From positions 20,671 through 84,670 of the forward strand of contig JAOTTS010000002.1 of the NCBI GenBank assembly GCA_029864335.1: DNA of 64,000 nt, given 5' to 3'. The DNA comes from Candidatus Nitrosopumilus sp. (GTDB lineage Archaea > Thermoproteota > Nitrososphaeria > Nitrososphaerales > Nitrosopumilaceae). The notes under the pieces are model-generated. The model saw nothing but the letters and a program-made list of their open reading frames with translations. It searched no databases and had not been told where the DNA came from. Below, piece after piece: positions 17,631 to 25,921 of the stretch. Each line of letters starts with the position of its first letter. Positions within the stretch are counted from its first letter, which is position 1. Both the position numbers and the translations under genes were made by a program.

Positions 17631-18988
17631 CTGACATGAATCCACTCCAATACGTAGATTCCAATATGGAAAATCTAATCTCAGATCTTCAAACTCTGAT
17701 TAAACAACCTAGTGTTTCGGCAAAAAATGAAGGCATTGAAGAATGTGCAAACCTTGTTGCAAAGATGCTGAAAAAATCTGGAATACATGCTGAAATTTTA
17801 AGATTGAAAAAAGGCGTAGCGCCAATAGTCTTTGGAGAAATAAAATCAAAACAAAACCCAACAAAGACTCTGATGTTTTACAATCATTATGATGTACAAC
17901 CTGCAGAACCCTTTGATTTATGGAATGATCCTCCATTTAGTGGAACAAGGAAAGGAAACAAAATCTTTGGGAGGGGAGCAACTGATGACAAGGGTGAATT
18001 AATTACCCGAATAAAAGCAGTTGAGGCTTGTCTAGAAACAACTGGCGATGTTCCCTGCAACATCAAATTCGTAATTGAGGGAGAAGAAGAAACAGGAAGT
18101 GCTCATATTGAAGCGTACCTGAAAAAATACAAAAAGAAATTTTCTAGCGATGGTGTAATTTGGGAATTTGGATATATTGATGCAAAAAATAGGCCCATCA
18201 TTGGACTTGGTATGAAAGGACTCCTATTTGTTGAATTATCAGTTACTGAATCAATCCGAGATGCTCATTCTAGTCTAGCTGTTTTAATCAAAAACCCTGC
18301 GTGGAGGTTAATTGAATCTGTAAAAACATTACGTGATTCCAATGGAAAAATTCTCATAAAAGACTGGTATAACGAAGTCACACAACTTTCAAAAAAAGAT
18401 TTGAAATTAATTAAAAGTGAACCATTTGATGAAAATATCTTTAAAAAAGAATTTGGAATAAAATCATTTTTGGGAAATAAGAAAGGGCTTGATGCAAAAA
18501 AAGCCTTAGTTGGTGATGCCACTTGCAATATAGCAGGATTTATCTCTGGATATATTGGGGATGGTGCAAAAACTGTTCTTCCTGGTAGTGCATTAGTCAA
18601 AATTGATTTTAGGTTAGTGCCTAAAATGGAACCAAAAAAACAAGTGATGCGATTAAAAAATCATCTGAAATCTAAAGGATTCTCCGATGTTAAAATCAAA
18701 GTTTTTCATGGGGAAGCGGCTGCTAGAACCGATTCCTCCAGCCCTTTTGTTTCTCAAGTAAAAGGTGCAGCTGACAAAGTATTTGGAAAATCTATTCTAA
18801 ATATATCAAATGCTGGAACCGGCCCCATGTATCCATTTGTTGAAATTCTAAAGGCTCCATGCATATCAATTGGAAGTACATACCTATTTTCAAGAATTCA
18901 CTCCCCAAATGAATTTGCAAGAATTGACTTGCTAAAGAAAACTACTAAGTGCATTTGTTTGATAATGCAAAATTTTGCAAAACCCTAG
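17627..18988 (+). CDS. M20-family metallopeptidase/dipeptidase
   Basis: 453 residues from a GTG that overlaps the nnrD stop (GTGA); the ATG at 17636 is an alternative. Zinc-site motifs are NHYDVQP (His ligand), GATDDKG (bridging Asp) and EGEEETGS (catalytic Glu pair), with a C-terminal ISIGSTYLFSRIHSPNEFA supplying the last His. A dimerisation lid lies between about 200 and 320. It resembles CNDP-type dipeptidases more than DapE/ArgE. Probable cytoplasmic dipeptide hydrolysis; substrate unknown. Its end overlaps the convergent doxX-like gene by four bases. Confidence 0.88.
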   Translation: MTDMNPLQYVDSNMENLISDLQTLIKQPSVSAKNEGIEECANLVAKMLKKSGIHAEILRLKKGVAPIVFGEIKSKQNPTKTLMFYNHYDVQPAEPFDLWNDPPFSGTRKGNKIFGRGATDDKGELITRIKAVEACLETTGDVPCNIKFVIEGEEETGSAHIEAYLKKYKKKFSSDGVIWEFGYIDAKNRPIIGLGMKGLLFVELSVTESIRDAHSSLAVLIKNPAWRLIESVKTLRDSNGKILIKDWYNEVTQLSKKDLKLIKSEPFDENIFKKEFGIKSFLGNKKGLDAKKALVGDATCNIAGFISGYIGDGAKTVLPGSALVKIDFRLVPKMEPKKQVMRLKNHLKSKGFSDVKIKVFHGEAAARTDSSSPFVSQVKGAADKVFGKSILNISNAGTGPMYPFVEILKAPCISIGSTYLFSRIHSPNEFARIDLLKKTTKCICLIMQNFAKP

Positions 18989-19401
18989 TGAAGACATCTA
19001 GGTAATTTTTTGATTGCCTGTGCTATTGAAATTCTTCCTGGACCTGCAATCATAATTACTATTGATGATGCCAGTAATATTAAATCAATTTCTACTCCTC
19101 CATCGCCAGTTAAGTTTTGAGCTCCTTTGACATAGAAGATGGCTCCTAACATAATGATTGAAATTAACACTGCAGAAAATCTACTAAGAACTCCAAAAAC
19201 TAAGAAAATTCCTGGAATTAATTCTGCCAATGCAATTGGGATCTGCATTTCTGCTGGAATGCCCATGTTTGTCAAAAAATTTACAAATCCTGGATTGAAT
19301 TTGGATATTCCATGTACGATAAAGATCATGCCTATGGCAGATCTTAAACCTATGAAGACCACATCATTTAGAATTTTTCCTTTAATCTCAGCAGAAGTCA
19401 C
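18985..19401 (-). CDS. DoxX-family membrane protein
   Basis: 138 residues with four hydrophobic spans. The opening LRSAIGMIFIVHGISKFNPGF and IALAELIPGIFLVFGVLSRF are typical of DoxX/DoxD-like quinone-interacting membrane proteins. Members include thiosulfate:quinone oxidoreductase subunits and proteins tied to oxidative stress; the substrate here is unknown. It is divergent from psmB and convergent with the M20 gene, overlapping its last four bases. Confidence 0.85.
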   Translation of the reverse strand: MTSAEIKGKILNDVVFIGLRSAIGMIFIVHGISKFNPGFVNFLTNMGIPAEMQIPIALAELIPGIFLVFGVLSRFSAVLISIIMLGAIFYVKGAQNLTGDGGVEIDLILLASSIVIMIAGPGRISIAQAIKKLPRCLH

Positions 19402-19496
19402 GATGGTTATCTAAAATTTTCAGTATAATTGCTTTACCCATAACTTACGCATGAAATGTAGAAAGCCCTTTATTATGCGGCAAAATTATTTGGAAT

Positions 19497-20093
19497 ATGT
19501 CAATGTATATGCCAGGAGCAACTGCTGTTGGAATTACTTTTGATGGTGGTGTAGTTTTTGCCAGTGAAAAACGAATTGCATTTGGAAATTTTCTTGTAAG
19601 TAAATCCACAAAAAAAACATTTTCTATTACTAACAAGGTAGGTGCAGCCTGTGCTGGTCTTGTGGCAGATATGCAAATTTTATCTTTACAAATAGCTGCT
19701 CTTGCAAAAATCCGAAAAATGGAACTCAAAAGAGATGTTCCTCCTAACACAGTTGCAAAAATGATGTCAAATATGATGTATGAACGAAGATATTTCCCAT
19801 TACTTACTCAGGTAATCGTTGGTGGTGTTGTTGATAAACCAATTATGTATACCCTTGATCCCTTAGGTTCAGTTCTCCCTGATCAATATGCAGCAGTTGG
19901 AACTGGTGCTGAAATGGCATTAGGTGTACTTGACCCTCAATTCAAACCAAATATGACAAAAGATGAGGCAATTGATCTGGCAAAAAGAGCAGTTCGTTCT
20001 GCAGCCTTGAGAGATTCTGCAAGTGGTGATGGAATAGACATACTTGTAATCACCAAAGATGGTACTGAAGAATTCACAGAAGAAATCAAATAA
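19497..20093 (+). CDS. psmB: Proteasome beta subunit of the non-catalytic (Thr1-less) type
   Basis: 198 residues with the 20S beta fold. ATAVGITFDGGVVFASEKRI aligns with the mature N terminus of archaeal beta subunits (normally TTTVGI), so position 1 is Ala instead of the nucleophilic Thr. It matches the crenarchaeal PsmB1-type subunit that also begins ATAVG. The Lys33-equivalent phrase SKSTKK is kept, and the Asp17 position reads SEKR. The C-terminal ASGDGIDILVITKDG is the conserved SGDG loop. It probably forms mixed beta rings with a catalytic beta encoded elsewhere. TTTATTA at about 19469 fits a TATA box for a nearly leaderless mRNA. Confidence 0.9.
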   Translation: MSMYMPGATAVGITFDGGVVFASEKRIAFGNFLVSKSTKKTFSITNKVGAACAGLVADMQILSLQIAALAKIRKMELKRDVPPNTVAKMMSNMMYERRYFPLLTQVIVGGVVDKPIMYTLDPLGSVLPDQYAAVGTGAEMALGVLDPQFKPNMTKDEAIDLAKRAVRSAALRDSASGDGIDILVITKDGTEEFTEEIK

Positions 20094-20118
20094 ATCTAAA
20101 TTTTTAATCAAAGCATCA

Positions 20119-20589
20119 ATGTTGTTTTTTGTTGATGCAATGCTTGGCAATATTGCCAAAAAATTACGTTTACTAGGATTTGATTGTGAATATTTTTCTG
20201 ATATTGATGATTCAGAATTATTAGAGAAATCTAAAAATGAAAATAGAACAATAATTTCTAAAGATCAGAACTTAATTAAACGTGCAGAAAAGATAAACAT
20301 TCAGTCTATCTACATCTCAAAAGAAGATGAAATTAAACAATTTCTAGAGATTCGTGAAAAAACACACTTAGAATTTAATGACATTTCTGGTGATGTCGCA
20401 AGATGCCCTAAATGCAATTTTACAACATCTAAAATTAAAAAATCTGAAATCATCAATAAAATTCCGGAAAAAATTTTAAAATATCATGATAAATTCTGGA
20501 AATGTGATGGATGTAATCAAATTTATTGGGAAGGAACACACATTAAAAATTTACAAGAGTTTGTTAGTAAAATAAAATATAATATTTAA
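20119..20589 (+). CDS. Mut7-C RNase-like protein (PIN-type plus zinc ribbon)
   Basis: 156 residues from the chosen ATG at 20119. The upstream ATG at 20059 would overlap psmB and add a non-conserved extension. FVDAMLGNIAKKLRLLGFD is the Mut7-C opening, with acidic residues of a PIN-like nuclease (D at DAML, SKDQNLIKRA). The C terminus has a zinc ribbon, RCPKCN and CDGCNQIYWEGTH. The family is predicted to be an RNase acting in RNA processing or decay; no archaeal member has a firm substrate. It may be co-transcribed with psmB. Confidence 0.85.
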   Translation: MLFFVDAMLGNIAKKLRLLGFDCEYFSDIDDSELLEKSKNENRTIISKDQNLIKRAEKINIQSIYISKEDEIKQFLEIREKTHLEFNDISGDVARCPKCNFTTSKIKKSEIINKIPEKILKYHDKFWKCDGCNQIYWEGTHIKNLQEFVSKIKYNI

Positions 20590-21062
20590 TCATAAATTGT
20601 TTTTCCAGTTTCCCAAAATTTGTCTGAAATATAATGGATGTTTTTTATGACTTCCCCTTTTTCCATATTTTCCAACTCAGAGCTGGACACCATTGCCTTT
20701 CCAACTGCTAAAAATTTATGTTGAGATTCTTCTACAATACAAACAAGTTGTTCCTTTTCAAATTCTGTGAATTTTTTAATTCCTGGTCTCATTACATTGG
20801 CACCTTTACACATGAATTTTACAGCTCCCATATCGACCATAACACTGGGAAATTTTTCTAACATTTTAGTTTCTGATAAAAATGGAAGATAGTCTTCATT
20901 TATTTTTAATATCTTAATTCCTTCACCTGTGATAATTTGTGTATCATCTAAAATTTGATGTACTTTTAGATTTTTTATTTTGGGGAATTCCATATCCCAT
21001 TTTTCTGAGACTGTTTTTAGTAGTGCGGCAGTTTCGCTCTTTGAAATTAAATTAGATTTCAA
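20586..21062 (-). CDS. PUA-domain RNA-binding protein
   Basis: 158 residues. The TTG at 21062 overlaps the TGA of homoserine dehydrogenase (TTGA) and is the sensible start; upstream residues in this frame are out-of-frame hom sequence. An N-terminal alpha/beta part is followed by a PUA domain (PSVMVDMGAVKFMCKGANVMRPGI, LVCIVEESQHKFLAVGKA). The layout matches archaeal MCT-1-like/PUA proteins that bind tRNA, rRNA or ribosomes. It lies downstream of hom and is translationally coupled. Confidence 0.83.
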   Translation of the reverse strand: MKSNLISKSETAALLKTVSEKWDMEFPKIKNLKVHQILDDTQIITGEGIKILKINEDYLPFLSETKMLEKFPSVMVDMGAVKFMCKGANVMRPGIKKFTEFEKEQLVCIVEESQHKFLAVGKAMVSSSELENMEKGEVIKNIHYISDKFWETGKTIYD

Positions 21063-22069
21063 ATTCTTGCTATCTCTTGTCTGATGTCTAACAAATCTCT
21101 TAGAATGGAACTGGCAGTTTCCATACCTCCTGCACCTCTGCCAATAATTGTTTGAGTTCCTGAGTGCTCTGATGTAAAAGCAATCGCATTTAATGTTCCA
21201 TTCACACAAAGTGGATCATCATTTGATATTTCTTTAGGACCTACGATAAGCTCCTTGTTGCACGACGCAATTAATTTTACAGAGCAGTTATTCTTGTCTG
21301 CTTTTTTAATATCTTCAGTTGTCACATTTCTGATACCTGTACAATTGATGTCTGGTAATGTTACTTTCATTCCCATAACCCAGTTTGCAAGAATTACTAA
21401 TTTTGCAGCAGCATCTAATCCATCTAAATCTAAAGACTCATTGGCTTCTACATATCCTTTGTTTTTTGCATCTTTGAGTGCTTCCTCAAATGACATTCCT
21501 GTGGCCATATTTGTTAAAATATAATTTGTAGTGCCGTTTAAAATTCCAGCAAATGATGTAATTCTTTCTCCGCTAAGACTATTTTTTGCATAATCTAAAA
21601 TTGGGGTTCCTCCACCTACAGTTCCACTAAATTTGAACATAACTTGATTGTATGTTGCAAGTTCCATGAGGGATGGAAAAGCTAGTGCCAGCGGACCCTT
21701 GTTAACTGAAATTACATGCATTCCTTTTTTCATTGCAGTAGTAATGTGAGTCATCCCAGGCTCTGCATCTTTGTAATTACTAGCAGTGGTCTCAATTAGT
21801 ACATCTGCTTCAATATTTTTCAGCATTTCAACACCTGACATTGAATTTTTTTTATCAGAGTAATTTTTTACAGTTCCAAATTTTTTCTTTACTTCTACTA
21901 GTTTGTTGAAGTCTAATCCTGATGAATTCACCGTACTTCCTTTACTGTCAAACACTCCTACAACTCTTGGTTTTAATCCATATTTTGCATAGATGTCTTC
22001 AGATCTTGATTCAAATAATTTTACTAAACTTTGGCCTACAACACCAAATCCACACAGAATAATTCTCAA
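21059..22069 (-). CDS. hom: Homoserine dehydrogenase
   Basis: 336 residues. A Rossmann NAD(P) site GFGVVGQSLVKLF opens the protein. The catalytic domain carries FSGTVGGGTPILDYAKNSLSGE, GILNGTTNYIL and NESLDLDGLDAAAKLVILANW. It reduces aspartate semialdehyde to homoserine for threonine and methionine synthesis. There is no fused aspartokinase and no C-terminal ACT domain, so feedback control must differ from bacterial bifunctional enzymes. The PUA gene follows with a four-base overlap. Confidence 0.93.
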   Translation of the reverse strand: MRIILCGFGVVGQSLVKLFESRSEDIYAKYGLKPRVVGVFDSKGSTVNSSGLDFNKLVEVKKKFGTVKNYSDKKNSMSGVEMLKNIEADVLIETTASNYKDAEPGMTHITTAMKKGMHVISVNKGPLALAFPSLMELATYNQVMFKFSGTVGGGTPILDYAKNSLSGERITSFAGILNGTTNYILTNMATGMSFEEALKDAKNKGYVEANESLDLDGLDAAAKLVILANWVMGMKVTLPDINCTGIRNVTTEDIKKADKNNCSVKLIASCNKELIVGPKEISNDDPLCVNGTLNAIAFTSEHSGTQTIIGRGAGGMETASSILRDLLDIRQEIARI

Positions 22070-22469
22070 ATCATTTCATTCCTTTTTACTGTATATTTGT
22101 AGTTCTCTTTATTCATCTGAATTTTATTATTCATTAAGTGTAATACACCATGTTTTATTCTAATTTGTTTTGGTAATGTTTGTATCATAGAGTGGGTTGT
22201 CTGATTGCTTTCATAAATATTCTTAGTCTGATTATCTTTGCTTTAATCAATTTTAAGGCTAAAACACCGTATCGTAATTAATCTAATATTTACAATGTTA
22301 ACCAAACTTGAATTCTATGTTCCAGTTTTAATATCTGCATCACAATGAATGCAAAAATATGATCCATTTGAAGTCTAATAGTATTGCACTTAATCATTCT
22401 TGTTTCTTAATAATTTATTTTGTTAATAATACATTGTTTGTTCAAAAAAAAAACACTTAGTTGGAAAGA
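22070..22469. other. 400-base intergenic stretch, possible zinc-finger remnant
   Basis: AT-rich leader of hom and downstream region of msrB. On the minus strand around 22297-22365 a short frame without a start reads SNGSYFCIHCDADIKTGT, which looks like a lost CxxC protein. No complete gene or RNA was recognised. Confidence 0.35.
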
Positions 22470-22874
22470 TTATGCATCCTGGTCTTTTTCATGATGTAAC
22501 GAAACAGAATTTATACAATATCTTTGATTTGTTGGCTTTGGACCATCATCAAAGACATGGCCTAAATGAGCACCACATTTCTTACAATTGACCTCTGTTC
22601 TAATCATTCCATAGTCTGTATCAGAAACATATTCTATCTTATCCTCTGATATTGGTTCCCAAAAACTCGGCCACCCTGAACCTGAATCAAATTTTGCGTT
22701 TGATGAAAAAAGATCTTCCCCACAACAAACACACTTGAAATCTCCTTCAAGTTTGGTATTATTGTATTTCCCGGAAAATGGAGGTTCTGTTCCATGATTA
22801 ACACATATTTCATATTGTTCAGGAGTTAGCTTTTCCTTCCACTCTTCAGGATTTCCATAAATTTCATCTCTCAT
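22470..22874 (-). CDS. msrB: Peptide-methionine (R)-S-oxide reductase
   Basis: 134 residues, the full MsrB length. The zinc-binding CxxC pairs CVCC and CKKC, the active-site strand SGSGWPSF and the catalytic Cys in RYCINSVSLHH are all present. It reduces methionine-R-sulfoxide in oxidised proteins with thioredoxin. It lies 36 bases downstream of the ThyX-like gene on the same strand and may share its mRNA. It fits the oxidative-stress group (SOD, nitroreductase). Confidence 0.95.
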   Translation of the reverse strand: MRDEIYGNPEEWKEKLTPEQYEICVNHGTEPPFSGKYNNTKLEGDFKCVCCGEDLFSSNAKFDSGSGWPSFWEPISEDKIEYVSDTDYGMIRTEVNCKKCGAHLGHVFDDGPKPTNQRYCINSVSLHHEKDQDA

Positions 22875-22910
22875 ATTCTTTGTTGCTATTTTCTATATTA
22901 GAAGATTGTT

Positions 22911-24530
22911 CTATTTTTTCATCTGTTTACGTTTTTCTTCAGTTCTTTTTTCTGATTCAAATCTCTCCAAATCATATTCTTTCAAATCAACAAATTTCAT
23001 TATTTTACTCAAGTTTGGATGTACTTTGCTAATTTCATGAAACATTTGTTGTGCAACCCCTCTATAATCAATATGCCCCTGAGGAACTGTTCTTAGTTCA
23101 ATTAGATGACAAGCCTCTCTTAGATTGAAATTCATAAAATATGGATAATTGAATGCAAAGTTTACTATGTATTGTCCTTGCTCAGGATATTTTGCTCTGA
23201 TTTTATCAAATGTTTCTTTGGTTTTATTCATACAATCTTTAAAGTCTTTTTCAATTCCAAGAATTTTTATCTCATTTGGAATATTGTATCCATGATCTGT
23301 TGTAAGCAATTGTCTTTCTAAAGTTAATGCTCTGTGTCTATGAAAATCTCTGAACATTCCAAAGTTATTACATAAATCGAACGTATAGTAAACTGTTTCA
23401 AATGCTCTTGAAGGTCTATGACGTCTATTTTTTCGGAGTTTGGCAAATTCATTGATCATTTTGATTTTGTTCTGAATAGGAATTTTCTTAACTTGAAGTA
23501 AGATATTTTGATATGATGTACTTGGTGATTGCTCATAAATTATACTGGTTATGATTTTATCTATTGCATTTTTTTCTGATTCATGATCTACAAGTTTAGT
23601 AATTGTTCCAATGATTAGGTTTGATTTAATTTCTTTTGTTGCTATTGCTTTTGATTTATTTTTTATGTCTTTAAGATATTTTTGAAAAGATTTTCCATAT
23701 TTGTCATCTGCCCTTCTAACAAATGATTTGATAGTTGTATCTAATTCTTTTTTGATTTTTGAGGCTAAATCTTGTTCTTCTTTAAGTTCAGATGAGCCTA
23801 AAATTGTAAGAAGATATTCAAACGCACGTCCATTTCCTGTGATGCCCACATTCGTTAAAGTTGATGCTGGAAGAAGCCCTCTGAGAATATCTAATGCTTT
23901 AGCTTTGGTTGATCCTTTGTAAATCATATTTGCAGATTTTACATCATCTTCATTTTTTAATTTAGAAAATAATTTTTCATTTCCATCTGTAGAATCTTTA
24001 AAACTATATTTTTCTATTGGATATTTTTCTCTAACATAATTAACCATTGGTTCTATATTTTTAGAATAAACATCAAACGAAAAATTACATGTTTCTTCAT
24101 ACATGTCTGTAAATTTTGATTTTGTAATTTCTGGGTCTCTGTAAAATCTGTATCTCCCTTTTTCTTTCTTGTTCCATGCAACATATCTAGAAGACTTTTC
24201 TAAATATGACAACCCTATTCTTCTGTCTTCAATTTTTTTTACTGCAATATTTGATAATCCTTCAATTGCAATTTGTGCTTCTCCTAATTCTGCAACAGAA
24301 TCATCCCCATATTCTAAAAGTACTCTGTTGTAAAATTCTTCTCCTCTGTTTTTATTTTTTAAAAATTCGTCAAGAAATATTCTTCTCATACTTTTGTCAG
24401 TTCTACTATATCTTGACATTAATGCCCCACGATCTACTTGTCTTGGAGTAATTATTGCAAAGACATTTCCTTCAGTATTTGAAAAGTGATCTGATAAAAT
24501 TTTTTTTTCACTAGCTGAGAATTCTGACAA
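22911..24530 (-). CDS. Large ThyX-like (thymidylate-synthase-complementing) double-domain protein
   Basis: 539 residues, about twice the length of ThyX. The N-terminal half has ThyX-like phrases ([43 protein letters not shown]). The C-terminal half repeats the pattern with [30 protein letters not shown] and [22 protein letters not shown]. The canonical ThyX motif is RHR-x7-S; here [10 protein letters not shown] is followed by Leu. Classical FAD-dependent thymidylate synthesis is therefore doubtful. Such double ThyX-like proteins occur in archaea and bacteria without a proven activity. msrB follows on the same strand. Confidence 0.8.
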   Translation of the reverse strand: MSEFSASEKKILSDHFSNTEGNVFAIITPRQVDRGALMSRYSRTDKSMRRIFLDEFLKNKNRGEEFYNRVLLEYGDDSVAELGEAQIAIEGLSNIAVKKIEDRRIGLSYLEKSSRYVAWNKKEKGRYRFYRDPEITKSKFTDMYEETCNFSFDVYSKNIEPMVNYVREKYPIEKYSFKDSTDGNEKLFSKLKNEDDVKSANMIYKGSTKAKALDILRGLLPASTLTNVGITGNGRAFEYLLTILGSSELKEEQDLASKIKKELDTTIKSFVRRADDKYGKSFQKYLKDIKNKSKAIATKEIKSNLIIGTITKLVDHESEKNAIDKIITSIIYEQSPSTSYQNILLQVKKIPIQNKIKMINEFAKLRKNRRHRPSRAFETVYYTFDLCNNFGMFRDFHRHRALTLERQLLTTDHGYNIPNEIKILGIEKDFKDCMNKTKETFDKIRAKYPEQGQYIVNFAFNYPYFMNFNLREACHLIELRTVPQGHIDYRGVAQQMFHEISKVHPNLSKIMKFVDLKEYDLERFESEKRTEEKRKQMKK

Positions 24531-24562
24531 TGTCGATCTCTAGAAATTCAATTATTAATAGT

Positions 24563-24856
24563 CTATTTCTTTTTTCCAATTTGAATTAGATCGGGGCCTT
24601 TGTCTCTGTTTTTATCTTGACCTTTTGCTTGCCATCTCAACAAAACTTCTTTGAAAGATGCTGCATCAGCTTCATTTTCTGTGTACATCAATGTTGTAAC
24701 CCAGTACCCATCCTTTGCTGTTTTCCCCCCAATTGAATTCATCCAGAAATCATTTGGAAGACTTTCCAAGGCTTTGTTGTTTGGGTCTTTTGTGGTTTCA
24801 ATCCATCTATTTGCAACAAAATTCAAAATTTGTTCAAGTTCTTCTCTTTGAATCAT
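24563..24856 (-). CDS. Conserved hypothetical protein, 97 aa
   Basis: 97 residues, soluble, mostly helical with a Trp-rich middle (NDFWMNSIGGKTAKDGYWVTTLMY) and a basic tail ending IGKKK. No family is recognised. It is divergent from cdvA, 132 bases away from its chosen start, and lies 32 bases upstream of the ThyX-like gene on the same strand, so it may be first in that unit. Confidence 0.6.
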   Translation of the reverse strand: MIQREELEQILNFVANRWIETTKDPNNKALESLPNDFWMNSIGGKTAKDGYWVTTLMYTENEADAASFKEVLLRWQAKGQDKNRDKGPDLIQIGKKK

Positions 24857-24988
24857 GAGAATGTTCTTTCATATCTAAATTTTAAAATTACTGAGACCCT
24901 CAGGAAGAAAGTTAGTGAATTTAATCTTACCAAAACCAAAAACATTACTTACACTTTGTCGGTTATACAAATCTCTAAACTATCATAC

Positions 24989-25867
24989 ATGACCCACGAC
25001 GATATCGAAATAATCGGTAAAAACGTCAAAGACATGTACGGAACATTCATGGGTAAAGTCGTAGGAACAATAACTGACATTGACGGAAGTATTCAATCCG
25101 TTGGTATTGACTGCGGTTCTCAAGGATTACAGCAAATCCAATATGAGCAACTTGTAGTACAAGGCAATGTTGTTATTTTCATTCCAAAATGGAGACTAGA
25201 TTCTCAAAGACTCTTTCGTGAAAAACAACTAACTATACGTCGTCTAAAGGCACTGATAGATATTGTTTCTGAAAATGATGACATGAAGGTGGATGCAGAA
25301 ATCATTCATCAAAAATACAAGTCAAAACTTGCATCATTAGATGAAACAGAAAGAGAAATCAAAGCCAAACTTGAGGCAAGATTGACAGAGTTAGATGAAC
25401 AAATGAAGTCTGCAAAAATGTTATCCTTTGATGCAAAAGTACAGTTCAAGAGTAATGAAATCTCTGATGCAACATTTGAGACAGTGAAAACATGTACAAC
25501 AGAAATAATTGAACATGTAACTCACGAAACAGCTGAAATCGAAAATGTAAAAAGTAGAATTGCTGACCTTGAATTGGAAGTGCAAGAGGTAACTCTCCCT
25601 CCAACACCGGACATCCAAGAATCCGCCGTTTCATATCTAGAGACTCCTGAACCTCAGGAAATAGTTCAGACAACTCTTCCAGAAGTACCAACCGAATCAA
25701 CAATCATACCTTCAGAACCAATTGAAGCAGGTGTTCATCCAATACCAGAACCTCCTACTGAATCTGAAGTTACATATGCATTTCCAGAACCACCCCAACA
25801 GGTGACAACAGAAACTTCAAAAGATCACAATGATGACGATTGGCTTGCTAGAATGGAAGCACAATAA
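24989..25867 (+). CDS. cdvA: CdvA cell division protein
   Basis: 292 residues from ATG 24989 (MTHDDIEIIGKNVKDMYGTF). An in-frame ATG at 24830 would add about 53 residues of unlike composition and overlap the divergent gene, so it is rejected. A PRC-barrel-like N domain (about 1-75) is followed by a coiled coil (about 75-200), a Pro/Glu-rich linker and a conserved acidic end DDDWLARMEAQ. That end fits the peptide by which CdvA recruits the ESCRT-III-like CdvB. CdvA binds membrane or DNA at mid-cell and starts ESCRT-based division; cdvB and cdvC are not in the window, as is usual for thaumarchaea. Confidence 0.93.
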   Translation: MTHDDIEIIGKNVKDMYGTFMGKVVGTITDIDGSIQSVGIDCGSQGLQQIQYEQLVVQGNVVIFIPKWRLDSQRLFREKQLTIRRLKALIDIVSENDDMKVDAEIIHQKYKSKLASLDETEREIKAKLEARLTELDEQMKSAKMLSFDAKVQFKSNEISDATFETVKTCTTEIIEHVTHETAEIENVKSRIADLELEVQEVTLPPTPDIQESAVSYLETPEPQEIVQTTLPEVPTESTIIPSEPIEAGVHPIPEPPTESEVTYAFPEPPQQVTTETSKDHNDDDWLARMEAQ

Positions 25868-25888
25868 TTTTTTTAATTTATTTTTTTA
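25868..25888 (+). terminator. T-rich tract after cdvA
   Basis: Two runs of seven T separated by a few A/T bases follow the cdvA stop directly, the usual U-rich archaeal termination signal. The acs gene starts about 30 bases later. Confidence 0.4.
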
Positions 25889-25921
25889 ACACTTAGAAAG
25901 ACCAAGTTCATACACTTTTTG

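Noticed and set aside
20059..20118. N-terminal extension of the Mut7-C protein
   Set aside because: Overlaps psmB; the family begins at FVDAMLG.
21063..21209. N-terminal extension of the PUA protein
   Set aside because: The segment is out-of-frame homoserine dehydrogenase sequence; TTG 21062 couples to the hom stop.
24830..24988. N-terminal extension of CdvA
   Set aside because: Unlike CdvA, and it overlaps the divergent 97-aa gene.
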